Assembly (NCBI GenBank): GCA_001970855.1
Contig: LSSN01002125.1
Location: forward strand, 1 to 36,841
Length of the DNA: 36,841 nucleotides
Direction of reading: 5' to 3'
Origin: Smittium culicis
Taxonomy: Eukaryota; Kickxellomycota; Harpellomycetes; Harpellales; Legeriomycetaceae
Every line of letters starts with the position of its first letter. The first letter of the stretch is position 1. The notes beneath the pieces are model-generated. The model was given only the letters and a program-made list of their open reading frames with translations, searched no databases and had not been told where the DNA came from. A program made the position numbers and the translations under genes. Of the stretch, positions 1 through 10,600 are shown piece after piece.

Positions 1-399
1 AAATTGAAAGTGTAAAAGTTTGTTTCACATTTTTTAATTAGTAAGATCGAAAAAAAGTGCGCAAATCGTCCGATTTAATTAATTTGATAAATTAAACCAT
101 TAGATACAATAAAAAGTCCAAAAAAAATTTAATGTTGAATTTATTGATTTTAATAATATTATAAAAGATAATAAATAAGCTATTTTTTATGAAATAAATA
201 AAATATCTGCTTGCTTTTCTTTGCACAAAGATTGAAATAATATGTTGAACACATTATGCTGGGTATTACTTGCTTATTTTTGGTTCTACACAACGCACAA
301 CCTCTCATACTAGATTTGGTTGGTAGATGACTTGATTTTGAAAATGTTATCTTGCACGATATGTAGGATTTATTCCTTTTTATCTTAATTAGTAAATCA
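1..399. other. AT-rich spacer at left edge
   Basis: I see no supportable gene here. The sequence is dominated by A/T runs. It lies just beyond the C-terminal end of the transposase relic, so it may hold the remains of that element's 3' flank, but I could not recognise a terminal inverted repeat. Confidence 0.5.
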
Positions 400-1800
400 G
401 GCGCAAAATTTTTCCTTTTTAATTTTTTCTGGTACTAATTGATCTAACAACGGAGTGATAAAACTTTTCATGCTTATTATTTTATCCGATTTTAACTCTT
501 TATAAATTATAAATGAAAAAACTGCGCAAATATTAATAAAGTAAGAAAATATTCTGTGCCACTATTTATGCACTTTATACTTATTATATATAAAGCATTT
601 AATTGTTCTAGCTTACCCAATGAGCTCAATTTTAAATTTTAATAGCATATTATCTCAGATTAAATAAAAATTTACAAAATTTTTACTTTTTACGCTGCGC
701 AGTATAATTGATAAAATCTAAGAGTCATTATAAGTTGAATTCATATGTTCTGTCTTACTATCCATCCATTTATGCACAGAAATTCTATTTTCATTCATAA
801 TCAATATTATTCCAATTTTTTAAGGCGGATATTTTTCGTAAGCTCTTAAAGTGCCTTCTATTTCGTCTAATCGTTCCACAAGCACAATGATAAAAATTTT
901 AAAAGTATTCCATAAGTGGGGCTGAAGTAAAAAATTTATGTGATTTTTTTGATCTAATTTTTCTAAAAGGCGTTTCATGACTCTAAATACTTAATTTTTT
1001 TGATTCCTTTTTTTTATTTCACCTGGTATATGTCAAAATAATAACAATAACAATATTTATCAGCTAAAATACGTACCTTGAAACCTATTTTAATAGGTTT
1101 ATTGGGCATATGCTTTTTAAATACGATTCTACCTTTGAATTAAATCATCAATTCATTTATCGGTACACTATTTTGAGGTAAATATTTTTATTTAAACTTT
1201 TATTTCATAGTTTCAAGGAAATTACTTATTTTATACAGCTTTTCGTCTTCAAAAGCGTCATCTGAATCATAATTATGGATGTTAATATTGATGTTAAATT
1301 GTGTTTGGCTAGTTATATTTTCGATAATATTATTAAATATATTAAAATCGCTATTATTAAAACTAAAAATATAGTGTCTATTATTGATAGAATTATTTCA
1401 ATTATGAATATTATTATTATTAGAATTTTTAGGACAATTATTTTTTTAGTGATCGAAATTATTGTCTATATAAAGATTTGATAATATATAATCATGAATT
1501 TTAGAACTCATAATATTAGATATATTATTATTGAGAAATCTATCGGTACTCCAATAATTTCTATATTCGAGAATTTCTTTAATTTCAATTATTAAATTAA
1601 CTCTTATATTTTTATTATTTATAAAGACATATCAAATTTAGAGATTTATAATTAGAACTTTTGATTTTTTTAATTCTCGTTTATATTAAAATTATTATAT
1701 GAATAATTTTCTATTATTGTTTCTGATACAGATGGAGAAATAAAATCCCTGTCATGAGTAAATGGATATGTATCGATATAATATGAAAAATCATAAGATA
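400..1800 (-). pseudogene. decayed piggyBac-type transposase
   Basis: Minus-strand reading recovers, in family order, pieces of a piggyBac (DDE_Tnp_1_7) transposase. Around 1455-1575 there is an N-terminal piece with YWSTDRFLNN and IMSSKIHDYI. Around 1200-1275 is YDSDDAFEDEKLYKISNFLE. At about 1018-1190 is YLPQNSVPINELMI, a stop, FKGR and then HMPNKPIKIGFKVRILAD. GTLRAYEKYPP lies at about 825-860, ISVHKWMDSKTEHMNST at about 722-790, and WHRIFSYFINICAVFSFIIY followed by a basic tail at about 405-600. Many in-frame stops interrupt it. The first catalytic Asp (normally in a DE-x-M motif) reads Asn, the second Asp region (DNxxTS) is unrecognisable, and the third (W-x-D) survives. A poly-Asn-rich stretch expands the middle. 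It is a dead element. Ends and terminal inverted repeats were not identified. The plus-strand open stretch at 1275-1481 is its antisense shadow. Confidence 0.85.
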
Positions 1801-2340
1801 AATAGCTCATCCTTAAAAAAGATTAATATTAAAACATAGCAAATTTATAAACAATCAACATTAGTTATTAGTGGATTAAATTGAAAAATATATGCTATAT
1901 TGTAATTTATTAACAGTTAATAATAGATAATGATCAATTAAAAAAATCAATAGTAGAAATAGTATATAAAATTATAAAAAAAGGGCAAAATATTTATAAG
2001 TCGTGATAAATTCAAATAGAAATAAGGTTAAAGATAAATTGATAAAATTAATACTGAAAATTAATGAAAATTAATAATAATAAATACAAATAAAAAGAAG
2101 AATATAAATTTGAATAATAATTTATAGAATAATAATGATATTAAAGAAAGGATTTTATGTTGGAAATTGTAAATAGCTAAAAAAAAAAGCATTAGATTGT
2201 AACAGAAAATTAAAAGCGAAATATAAAATATCATATTGTATAACAATATATAAAAAAGCTGTAGAAATAATAATAGATACGATACTATGTATTAACTTTA
2301 ATGGATGAAAAATTGTTCAATGAAAATTGTAAAAAAAAAT
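1801..2340. other. AT-rich spacer
   Basis: Low-complexity A/T sequence between the transposase relic and the 139-base duplication. No gene, RNA or clear repeat was recognised. The short minus-strand open stretch at 2061-2246 is rich in Phe, Ile and Leu, as expected by chance in such composition. Confidence 0.5.
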
Positions 2341-2590
2341 CTACCTTTGAACGGGAAAGGTTCAAAAAATGGGCTAAAAGTATAGAGATGTGTAGAATAT
2401 AATATATTTGTAGCTGTGATTGCTACTAAGTATAGTATTCTAGTAGTAAATATGGCCAATATTAAAGGCAGAAAACAGTCTACCTTTGACGGAAAAGGCC
2501 CAAAAAATGGGCAAAGAGTATAGAGTTGTGTACACTTTAAGTATATCTGTGGTAGTGATTGTATCAAAGTATAGTTGTTTTATTTTGAAT
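2341..2590. repeat. diverged tandem duplication, about 139-base period
   Basis: Two head-to-tail copies begin at 2341 and 2480 with the shared word CTACCTTTGA. They continue in register through a G-rich block with AAAAAATGGGC, then AGTATAGAG, TGTGTA, a GTGATTG segment and AAGTATAGT. The copies are clearly related but differ by many substitutions and small indels, so the duplication is old. Read on the minus strand, both copies give parallel peptides (LYTLCPFFGPFPSKVDCF versus LYTFSPFFEPFPFKGRFF) within one 89-codon open frame at 2298-2567. I do not recognise the peptide and regard coding as unproven. Confidence 0.8.
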
Positions 2591-3682
2591 TTCAAGACCT
2601 TTATATAATTACTGCTAAGCTTTTTAACCTTATTATATTATTATCGCTCTTATAGTATGTCTCAAATTCTGATATTATTTATTGTGCCGAATTTTTGATC
2701 TATTTGTCAAAATCCTTATTCAATTTTATTCCTATAATAGCACTAGTCTAAACTTGCGTTTATATTTTCGTATAAATCAAAAATATAAATTGATATCTTT
2801 TTATGTTATTCATCAAATTTTACATATGATCATATAGCCTTTTATTCTGTTGATAAAATTATAGCCATATTCATTTCTTTTCTCATTCCTTAATATGAAA
2901 AGTTCTACATAATAGTTTTTATTTCCTCTAAACATCATTATATTTCATTTTATAATTATAATTATAATGTTTATAAATTCATCTTTTTATTTAGACGAGA
3001 ATGGATTTTATTTATTATCCTTAAGGAATTTTACTCATAATTTTGTGGCACTTTTTTTCTTTTTATAATTTATATTCAAATTAAAATGCTTTTGGTTAAT
3101 GTAGTTATTTTTTAGTGTAATTTTCATTAAAGTAAGTTATTTAATACATTTAATAACAATCGATAATCAGCTTAATAATAGTTATGATTTTGAATATGTT
3201 TATGATTATTCTGTATAATACTAAATTAGAGTTTACCTTTTATAAAAGGTTTTAAATCTTTCTCATTAGATTATATGAAACCATTCTAAGCTCAATAACT
3301 GTATACAAATAAGTATCTATTAAAAGATTCAGCTTAGTAAGACTTTACTTAGATCTTTTTCTGAATTTTATAAAGTACAAATGCCAATTAATCTTTACAG
3401 TTAAGAAAAAAGAAAAAATAAGTTTTAGTTGTATAATTTCGTTTAATTATAAGTAGAGGTATATAGCTCAATTTTTTTTCCATAATTTTATACATTTTTT
3501 GTATATTGACTTTTAGTAACGATTTTACCCATAAAAAATTTCTAGATAAATGTTTTTTTCTTGACAGACATTTGCGTAGCTCTGAAATGCAAAGCCCAAA
3601 CATATTTTAATCTAATATATATTTATATTTTTGCATTAATTTAATAATTTTATTTGAGCGGTTTAGAACGCCATTTGTAGCG

Positions 3683-4356
3683 GTTTATAATGCAAATAAA
3701 AAATAAATGTATCTGGCGAATAAAATATAAAAGTAAAAAGGATAATTGATTTTGGTATACCATTTTTGGTCTACTGAACAGGAATGCACATTTTATAAAA
3801 AGGCCGTTTTTGATCTACCGCCTGAGAAAGATTTAAGCAATTACCTAAAAATATATCGATAAAAAACTAAAAGTTTTTAATAGCTATATTCAAAATTCAA
3901 AATTTAATATTTCTTAATTTTATCTGATCGATGGCTTGTTTACTTTCAGACATTAATTATTCAATTTTATTATTAGATGGAACATGTTTTTTTGAATTAA
4001 TTTATTACAGATTTTCACCCTAAACTTTTTTAGTTATGTATGCTGTATTTAGGAATATCATTATACGATATCATTTGTCAATAAAATTATTCACCATTTT
4101 TAATTTGTGCAATAATCGGTATAAATTTTATTATTGCTTATGACTATTTCATAAACAGTAAAATCTATAATATGGCAACAGCTTGAAATGGCAACCATCT
4201 AAGAATTCAACTTTATGAATGTTAAATAAAAAAAAATGTTAGTTTATTATTTGAAGTATACACCACTTTTATTAAAGCGGATTTATAGTCTTTTAAAATT
4301 TAATTTGCAAGTTTTGGTAAATTTTTTTTATCGATTGACTGTTTATAATGCAAATA
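3683..4356. repeat. 16-base direct repeat pair (3683-3698 and 4341-4356)
   Basis: The exact word GTTTATAATGCAAATA occurs at both places on the same strand, 658 bases apart. The first copy is also preceded by a related word, with AGCGGTTTA at both about 3657 and 3680. This could be a remnant of a small repeated element, or a coincidence in AT-rich sequence. Confidence 0.35.
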
Positions 4357-6235
4357 ATATGGCCTATTGACAAATGAGCTCTCTAAAGGCAATTCGTAGT
4401 TGCCTTTAAAAATGGCTGTAAAATAAGCCTGAATGTAATACCTAAAATGGCAACAAAAGCATTAAGCATATCGAATTAAGTTTTAATTTTTCTTTAAAAA
4501 AAATCAAGTCAGTTAAATCAATACATTTAAAGGCCTAGATTTTATCTTTTTTTTATTAATTTTCAGCTAGCGTATTGCAAGATATTTTCAGCATTAAAAA
4601 ACCTCTAAAATGACAAACTGCCACTTGAGAGGGCATTTGGACCAAAATGGGTTAAAAATACTAGTTTCTTAGTGATAATTTTTACTGTATATGGTCAAAT
4701 AATTTTGGCGAAAACTTTTTTTAAAACCTCTTAAAGGCAAATTATTTTTCATAATTCTATCAATAAAGTAATGTGGAAAATCTAAAAATTATCTTGCGCT
4801 GCTGGGCATAAATTTGATATCAAAAGCAATCTAGATTCTTTATATTTATAAGTATAAACAACTAATATATTTACTTTAGGATTTATTTGTATTTTTTTTT
4901 ATAAAAGCATGTTTTATATATTTTTTAGTAAATTCTAGATTGTTCATATAGCGCTGAATTTTTTTATTTTATTTATGTGGCTCAATTTTTATTTTTAAAA
5001 ATATTTTATTTGAAAATAGAAAATATATGAAGGATTCTGAACAAAGAGACACTTTGTTGCAGTTTGTTAATATTGGCTTGGGTATTCATCAGTTGCTAAT
5101 ATTATTGGCAGAATTGAAAGGGTATTTCAATTTTCCTGTTTATTAATTAAGTTTTGAAATTTTTATTTGTTAAATAAAAGAACTAATTAACTCATTGGCT
5201 ATAATATTTTTATTCATATTTATACACTGATACACTTCTCACTATAATAAAACGAATCCTTCATAAATAATTACCCATATTATTTTTTTTCAGCTAATTG
5301 TATCAACTAATCGTAACTGTAAAATATGTTAACTAATAAAAAGGTTATTTTGATAAGAATAACATACAATTATCATTTTTTTTAAACAGTGATAATTTAG
5401 AGCGTTATTATTTAAGATTAAATAAAAATAAGAGTAAAATCCGCTATTCGTCAACTTTTTTTGGTTTTTTTTGTTGTACAAATATTTTTAAATATGTAAC
5501 TCTTAAAAGCATACATGGTTTTATTTATTGAATTAATTCTCATTGAAAATTTTTTGAGAATATATAGCTTATAATTCTTATGCAAGAACATAGCCATTTC
5601 TCGGAAAACAGTATTTAAAAAAAGTTTATTTTTCGCTAATTATCGACATAAAATAAAGAAAATAAACTTGGCATATAATTTTGGAAATCCAATGCTATAG
5701 AGGATCTCGATTAGCATATTTTTAATTGAAATTATTGGCCACTTTTAAATGATTAAAGCCATCCTTCTGCATGTGACAGAATTAAAAAGCGCATATATGT
5801 TGGAAATTCTTAATAGCTTAAATAATTCTAACATAAAGTACTCATACATGTTTAATTTGCGTGGATTGACCAATTAAAGCAATTTTTGACTTATTGGTAA
5901 ATATAAATTCTCAAAAATTTAAAAAGCAAACGGGAAAGCGTGTATTTTTATTTAAATTCGGTATGCATTTTTTATTAAAAGCTTTTATAGTGTATTAGAC
6001 CAGTGGTATTAAATTTGTTTAAATGCCTCCCTGTCCAATGACGCACAGATAGTATTTATTAATAAAAATATGAAAATTCTAGAATGATGCACATTTTTGA
6101 CGTAGTGAAAACGAAGAATAACTATTTGATATAATGCATTCTAGAGCGAATCCTTTTAGAATTTTACGGTCATATGCTGCCAATAATATTTGAGAACCAA
6201 CTAATTAAAATAATTAGTCGAAATGAGATGTATCG

Positions 6236-6254
6236 GGGTACTTTGAAAGTACCC
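6236..6254. repeat. near-perfect 19-base palindrome
   Basis: GGGTACTTT and AAAGTACCC face each other around a single G, giving a 9-base-pair arm hairpin. It is the most GC-rich palindrome in this spacer. No function can be assigned, and there is no gene close by for which it would be a terminator or operator. Confidence 0.6.
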
Positions 6255-7084
6255 AGATAACCATTAATGATCAAGTAATATTCTTAATTATTCAGAGTAC
6301 TAGATTCATTTTAATTGCGGACAGTTTTTAGCTATTTAGTTTTTTGGCAAATCGAATTAATATATACTATTTTCTATATCAGATATCTTATATGATAGAA
6401 TTATCTAATAGGGTTTATAATTAAAAGTAACGTCAATGTAAAGAAAAAATTTAATAGAAAAATTCCCGCTTCGAAGTAATCTCACATATACTAGATTCTC
6501 ATTAATGCAACAGGAATTATATTATTAGAGCTAAATGACTTTATAATATGCTTACAATTGGATAAAAATATACAATCGATATATATAAGCTAAAATTTAG
6601 CTCTTTCAAGGACGACTGGCTACATATGAGCTACAAAATTGGCCAACCATATGATTAATTGATAAATTAATATATAGATTTATAACTTAATTGGATATGA
6701 AAAAATGTACAGCCAATAAATATAATAAAACCATGATTTAATCAATTTTGATTTTTAAAAAAAATTAAGACTATTGACCTTAGAATAGATTAGGTCAGGA
6801 GAGTTAATGTAAGGTATTGGTGAAATCAAAATATATTTTATTGGGTATAATTATTATATTTTCGTTCATGTTGGTCGATAGGTGTTTATTTAATATATAT
6901 AAAAAAAAAAATAAAACTACGAAAAACAAAAAATTATACAGCAGAAAAAAAAGATAGATAAATAACTACATGAACGATATGCAATAACGCATATACATAC
7001 TTATTTAATATGCTTAATTTTAAAGCAAAATAAAATTTATAATTCATATAATTATTAGTAAATAAAGTTCTGTTAATTAATTTC

Positions 7085-8040
7085 CTAAAAAAAATAACCA
7101 AAGCGTTTATATAAGGGCTTCATGGAACCAAATAAGCCAACTATATAATATTTATCGCATAAAATAATACATAAGAAAAATAAATACATTCGGACATCAA
7201 ATACTGTTTTTTTTTTTGCGAATATGCGATAAACTGGCTGTTTTTTATTATCCGAAAGTAGAATTAAAATACAATTTATTATTAATAAACTGCCTTGAAC
7301 CCAAACATAAATAAACATTCAGGTACCGTAAAAAAAGAAGATATAGTAGACTATCTGTACTGAAAGAAATCCACCTACCTGTGTGTTTTCTATATACAAA
7401 ATAAAACCAAAATTATATAAATAATAATATTACCTATACATATAGAACATAAAACCTAATGGAACAAAGAAGTTAAGCACAGATATACAGGTATCTGAAT
7501 AAAATATCATCCAATTTCTTCAAAGGCGTTACTAGTGAGCTGGTATACACCCTGCAATAAATCATAAAAAAACAAAAAAACTCAATAGAATACACTATTT
7601 ATAAAAAAATAACCATCAATATAAGCAAAATATAAAAGAACAGCAAAATCATCTTGGAATAGATATCATTAGGACTTGAATTATTAAACATATTTGATCA
7701 ATCTTCAAAATTATACACATCCAGTAAAAATTCCAAGGTAAAAATTTTGGCATATCTAAAGGCCGGATAACTCCCCCCCTAATATTCGTGAAAATGAAAA
7801 GCAAAATTCATATAAATATGCGAGACTATCCTACAGTGAAACGTCCGATTATTATAGAAAATATAGACCTGGGGCAAACATACTGACATACGAAACGGAG
7901 CTGAAATTTAAAAAATCAAAATGATCATAGTACTGTTAAAATGTATTTTATGCGCATAGAACAGGGAAGGATTCGAAATTCATAGAATCTTGGCGCTCGA
8001 TTTGGATGTTTGGAGTATTTTTTTTGTTTCTATCAATCGA
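7085..8040 (-). other. possible broken or intron-rich membrane-protein gene
   Basis: Several minus-strand pieces look more protein-like than chance, but they do not join into one certain model. From the 5' side they are: KHPNRAPRFYEFRILPCSMR (about 7935-8020, followed by GTACTA); a piece after a TTTCAG acceptor near 7910; RPLDMPKFLPWNFYWM (about 7680-7775); VYSIEFFCFFMIYCRVYTSS (about 7490-7590); CISVLNFFVPLGFMFYMYR (about 7435-7490, followed by GTAATA); and the final open frame 7085-7318 with VWVQGSLLIINCILILL. Most are strongly hydrophobic with Lys/Arg-rich breaks, like a multi-pass membrane protein. The last piece faintly recalls TM7 of fungal G-protein-coupled receptors. Frames disagree at several junctions, so it may be a pseudogene or chance hydrophobic frames in AT-rich DNA. 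Confidence 0.3.
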
Positions 8041-8579
8041 AATTGATTCTTTAAGGAATTACTATAAGAGACCTAGGATATTGCTCACTTTTATATAATA
8101 TTTTAGTATTCATTTATTGCACGTGTTAGAAAAGCATCATAAAGTTAATAAAGAGTAGATTTGTAATTTTATACTGTTTTTATAATTTCAATGCTGTGTC
8201 ACACAAAATTCGAATTTGTTGAATGTGATAATATAATATTTTCTAAGTATTTCACGATCCCTAATATTTTTTCAGCTGTATCACTAAAGATGGGTAATAT
8301 TGCTGGTTTTTCAATAATTTTTACTAAAAAAAAATCAACTATTTGCTAAGCTCGCAATACGTTGAACCAATGGCGAATTTTATAAGTATGCAGATTTTCA
8401 GGCTAAATAAATCTTGAGTAAATTATAAAGAGCACTATATTTATATCAACATTTCAAATACCATTTTTACTCTACTCAATCGTCCCAAGTCAGTTCTTAT
8501 TGCCAATCTATAAATATAATAGTTATAGTAAAGAATTCCAAACTCCATCCAAAAAAAAAAAAGATTAAAAATTAAAATA
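8041..8579 (+). other. 5' flank of the SDR gene
   Basis: Non-coding spacer upstream of the dehydrogenase start. The last 40 bases before the ATG are A-rich, including an A10 tract, as is typical of a 5' leader in this genome. The minus-strand open frame at 8441-8908 is the shadow of exon 1. No TATA or other regulatory site can be named with confidence. Confidence 0.45.
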
Positions 8580-10231
8580 ATGAATTCATATAAAATTAAC
8601 AACGCTAGCGTATTCTCAAATAATCTTAATCCTCCAAACGTTCTATCTGTTATACTTTGCTCAGCTGCTGCTTTAGTTCTTTTGCTGACAAGTATATTCG
8701 GTGCACTGTGGTTTTTAATTTCTGGAACTTTAATGCTAATTCCACTTACTTTCTTATCGCCCATATACGATTCGATTAAAATAAAAAAACGCTTTGACTG
8801 GACCCAGCAAATCATCATAGTTACAGGAGGTTCAAACGGCGTCGGAGAGCAAGCTACAAAGCTTTTCTTGTCACTTGGTGCAAAAGTTGCCGTTCTTGAT
8901 ATCAACAAACCTAATTATGAATTCCCTCGTAAGCATCTCTAAAAAAAAATAAGAAAATAAGTATACACAATTAGACGATTATCTGTTTTTTAGACTATAG
9001 TTTTATTACATATCTTAGAATCGCAATTGAAATATTATCGCTGTGATGCAGGAAATAGTAAAGATGTTGAATCTACTGTTAAATCTATTTCAAAAGAGGT
9101 TTGTCTACTTTAATATCAAATTGCCCTATACTTAATATGGGGTGAATATACTGTTTTCAACCGCATAGATTATCATAGCTACCCTTTATTAATTTTTTTT
9201 TTACAAATATCATAATCTTTTTCGTTTAATCACATTCATCTAGCTCGGTACACCTACTGTCCTGTTAAATAACGTCGGAATAGTCAAGGTCAAAAGTTTT
9301 ATTGATTCCTCTTATGAAGAGTTAGATAGGTAGGCTAAATGTTTCTATAAACAATTTCATCTAATTTACCATATCAAATCTTTTTTTTTTTTTAAAATAT
9401 TCACTTGCTCTTATATAGAGTTAATTCTGTCACGTTCTCATCTCATGTATATGTTACCCGCGCTGTTTTGCCTCTAATGATTCAAAATAGAAAGGGTCAT
9501 ATCGTAAGTATATAATATTTTTTTTAACGTCATTTTAACTTAAAAAACTTCAATTGTTTATTTTTTCCCCACTGCATAGTCTAAATATATTTGGCCCTTT
9601 TTTTTATATAAATTAGATTTCTATGGCTAGTATTTTATCTTTTTCCACTCATCCTAAAGCAGGTAAGAATTTGATATGGGCTTGATTATATATCTCTTTC
9701 TTGGCGATCTAGTGAAAATAGCTAGTTGTACTGATTTATTCTAATTTTAAATTTTGTATTTATCGGCATTTAGTTTCATATTGTGCTGCAAAGGCTGCTG
9801 TACATAGCTTTTATGAGGGACTTCGCCAAGAATTAGGTTCAAGGTATTTTTTCATGATTATTTATAATTTTCTTACATAAAGACTACACTCTTATTGAAG
9901 TAGTCAGACTATTTGATTTTTCATATACTTTCAATCTAGACCTGAATCTTCAAACATTGAGGTATCAGTTGTATATCCATCGCATATTTCCACTGGAATG
10001 TTTGCTGGAGTTACGGTGCCAAAGTTCTTGATGCTTGATATTACTTCAGAACAAGTAGCTGAACAGGTTGCAAAGATCATTGATGGTCAAAAAGGAAAAG
10101 AAATGTTCATACCTAAAACTGGTGGACTAGTCATGTTTTATAACATCTGCCCAAGAATCATTCGTGATAAAGTATACCTCCTTTTCAACAACAATTCTCG
10201 ACTAGATAACTTTAAAGGAAATCAATGGTAG
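8580..10231 (+). CDS. membrane-anchored short-chain dehydrogenase, SDR16C (17beta-HSD11/RDHE2)-like
   Basis: NAD(P)-dependent oxidoreductase, probably acting on lipid, retinoid or steroid-like alcohols at the ER or lipid droplet; the substrate is inferred from family only. Seven exons: 8580-8928, 9019-9098 (alternative acceptor 9001), 9244-9329, 9419-9503, 9617-9662, 9774-9843 and 9940-10231. Phases agree throughout and total 335 codons plus stop. Residues 20-62 are a hydrophobic hairpin anchor. TGGSNGVG (82-89) is the Rossmann dinucleotide motif, and a DIN follows strand beta2. NNVG (152-155) stands for NNAG. Ser205, Tyr218 and Lys222 (YCAAK) form the catalytic triad. P-S-x-I-x-TGMF matches the SDR16C substrate loop. 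Oddity: the tetrad Asn, expected 28 residues before Ser205, is Thr177. KDSR/Tsc10 was considered, but the LP-M-x5-GHI and TGMF words fit SDR16C better. Length is normal for the family. Confidence 0.88.
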
Positions 10232-10600
10232 TTTGGTTTATCAAATTCAAAAGCTCTTAATATATATTTATCTTTTAATTTTTTTTAATAATAACTTTCG
10301 TTTCAAAATCATTATTTTCCGCGATTTATAAAATATAAATATCAAATCGATTTCTTAAATTTTTTTGTTAAACATGAATATAAGTAAATACATTCTATAA
10401 ATATTTAAATAAAATCTCTTAAATTTCTAGTTTAAATATTATATCATCATTTTTATTATTAATCACTAAGTAGGTTTAATCTATATTAAGCTGGAACTTA
10501 TACTAAGCTAAAATAAAAAAGAACGTTTTAATTTTTTTTCTTTACAGTTCCAGAGACTTAGCATTTTTTAAAAAAAAAGTTGCAGCTAGAGTAAAATTGG
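10232..10600. other. convergent intergenic region
   Basis: Separates the stop codons of the SDR gene (+) and the C3HC gene (-), so it holds both 3' untranslated regions. A/T-rich runs such as TTTTTTAATAATAA and AATAAAATC are present and could serve polyadenylation on either strand. No gene was seen. Confidence 0.5.

Larger units (their letters stand above)
2591..7084. other. long AT-rich gene-poor spacer
   Basis: No convincing gene was found in about 4.5 kb. Small items are visible. A 16-base word GTTTATAATGCAAATA occurs at 3683 and 4341. The word TGGCAAC recurs between 4170 and 4460. There is a 19-base hairpin at 6236-6254. An ATG-started 41-codon frame at 5027 reads MKDSEQRDTLLQFVNIGLG and onward before stopping; it looks somewhat protein-like but has no partner exon I could join. 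The stretch may hold other eroded mobile-element fragments. Confidence 0.45.

Noticed and set aside
1275..1481. 68-codon plus-strand Ile-rich frame as a gene
   Set aside because: It overlaps the minus-strand transposase relic and its composition follows from the Asn/Ile-rich antisense.
8441..8908. 155-codon minus-strand open frame
   Set aside because: It lies antisense to exon 1 of the SDR gene, which carries clear Rossmann motifs; the reverse frame has no recognisable features.
8580..10231. 3-ketodihydrosphingosine reductase (Tsc10/KDSR)
   Set aside because: Shares the SDR fold, but LP-M-x-x-x-x-x-GHI, YCAAK and the I-x-TGMF loop, with DIN after beta2, fit SDR16C better.
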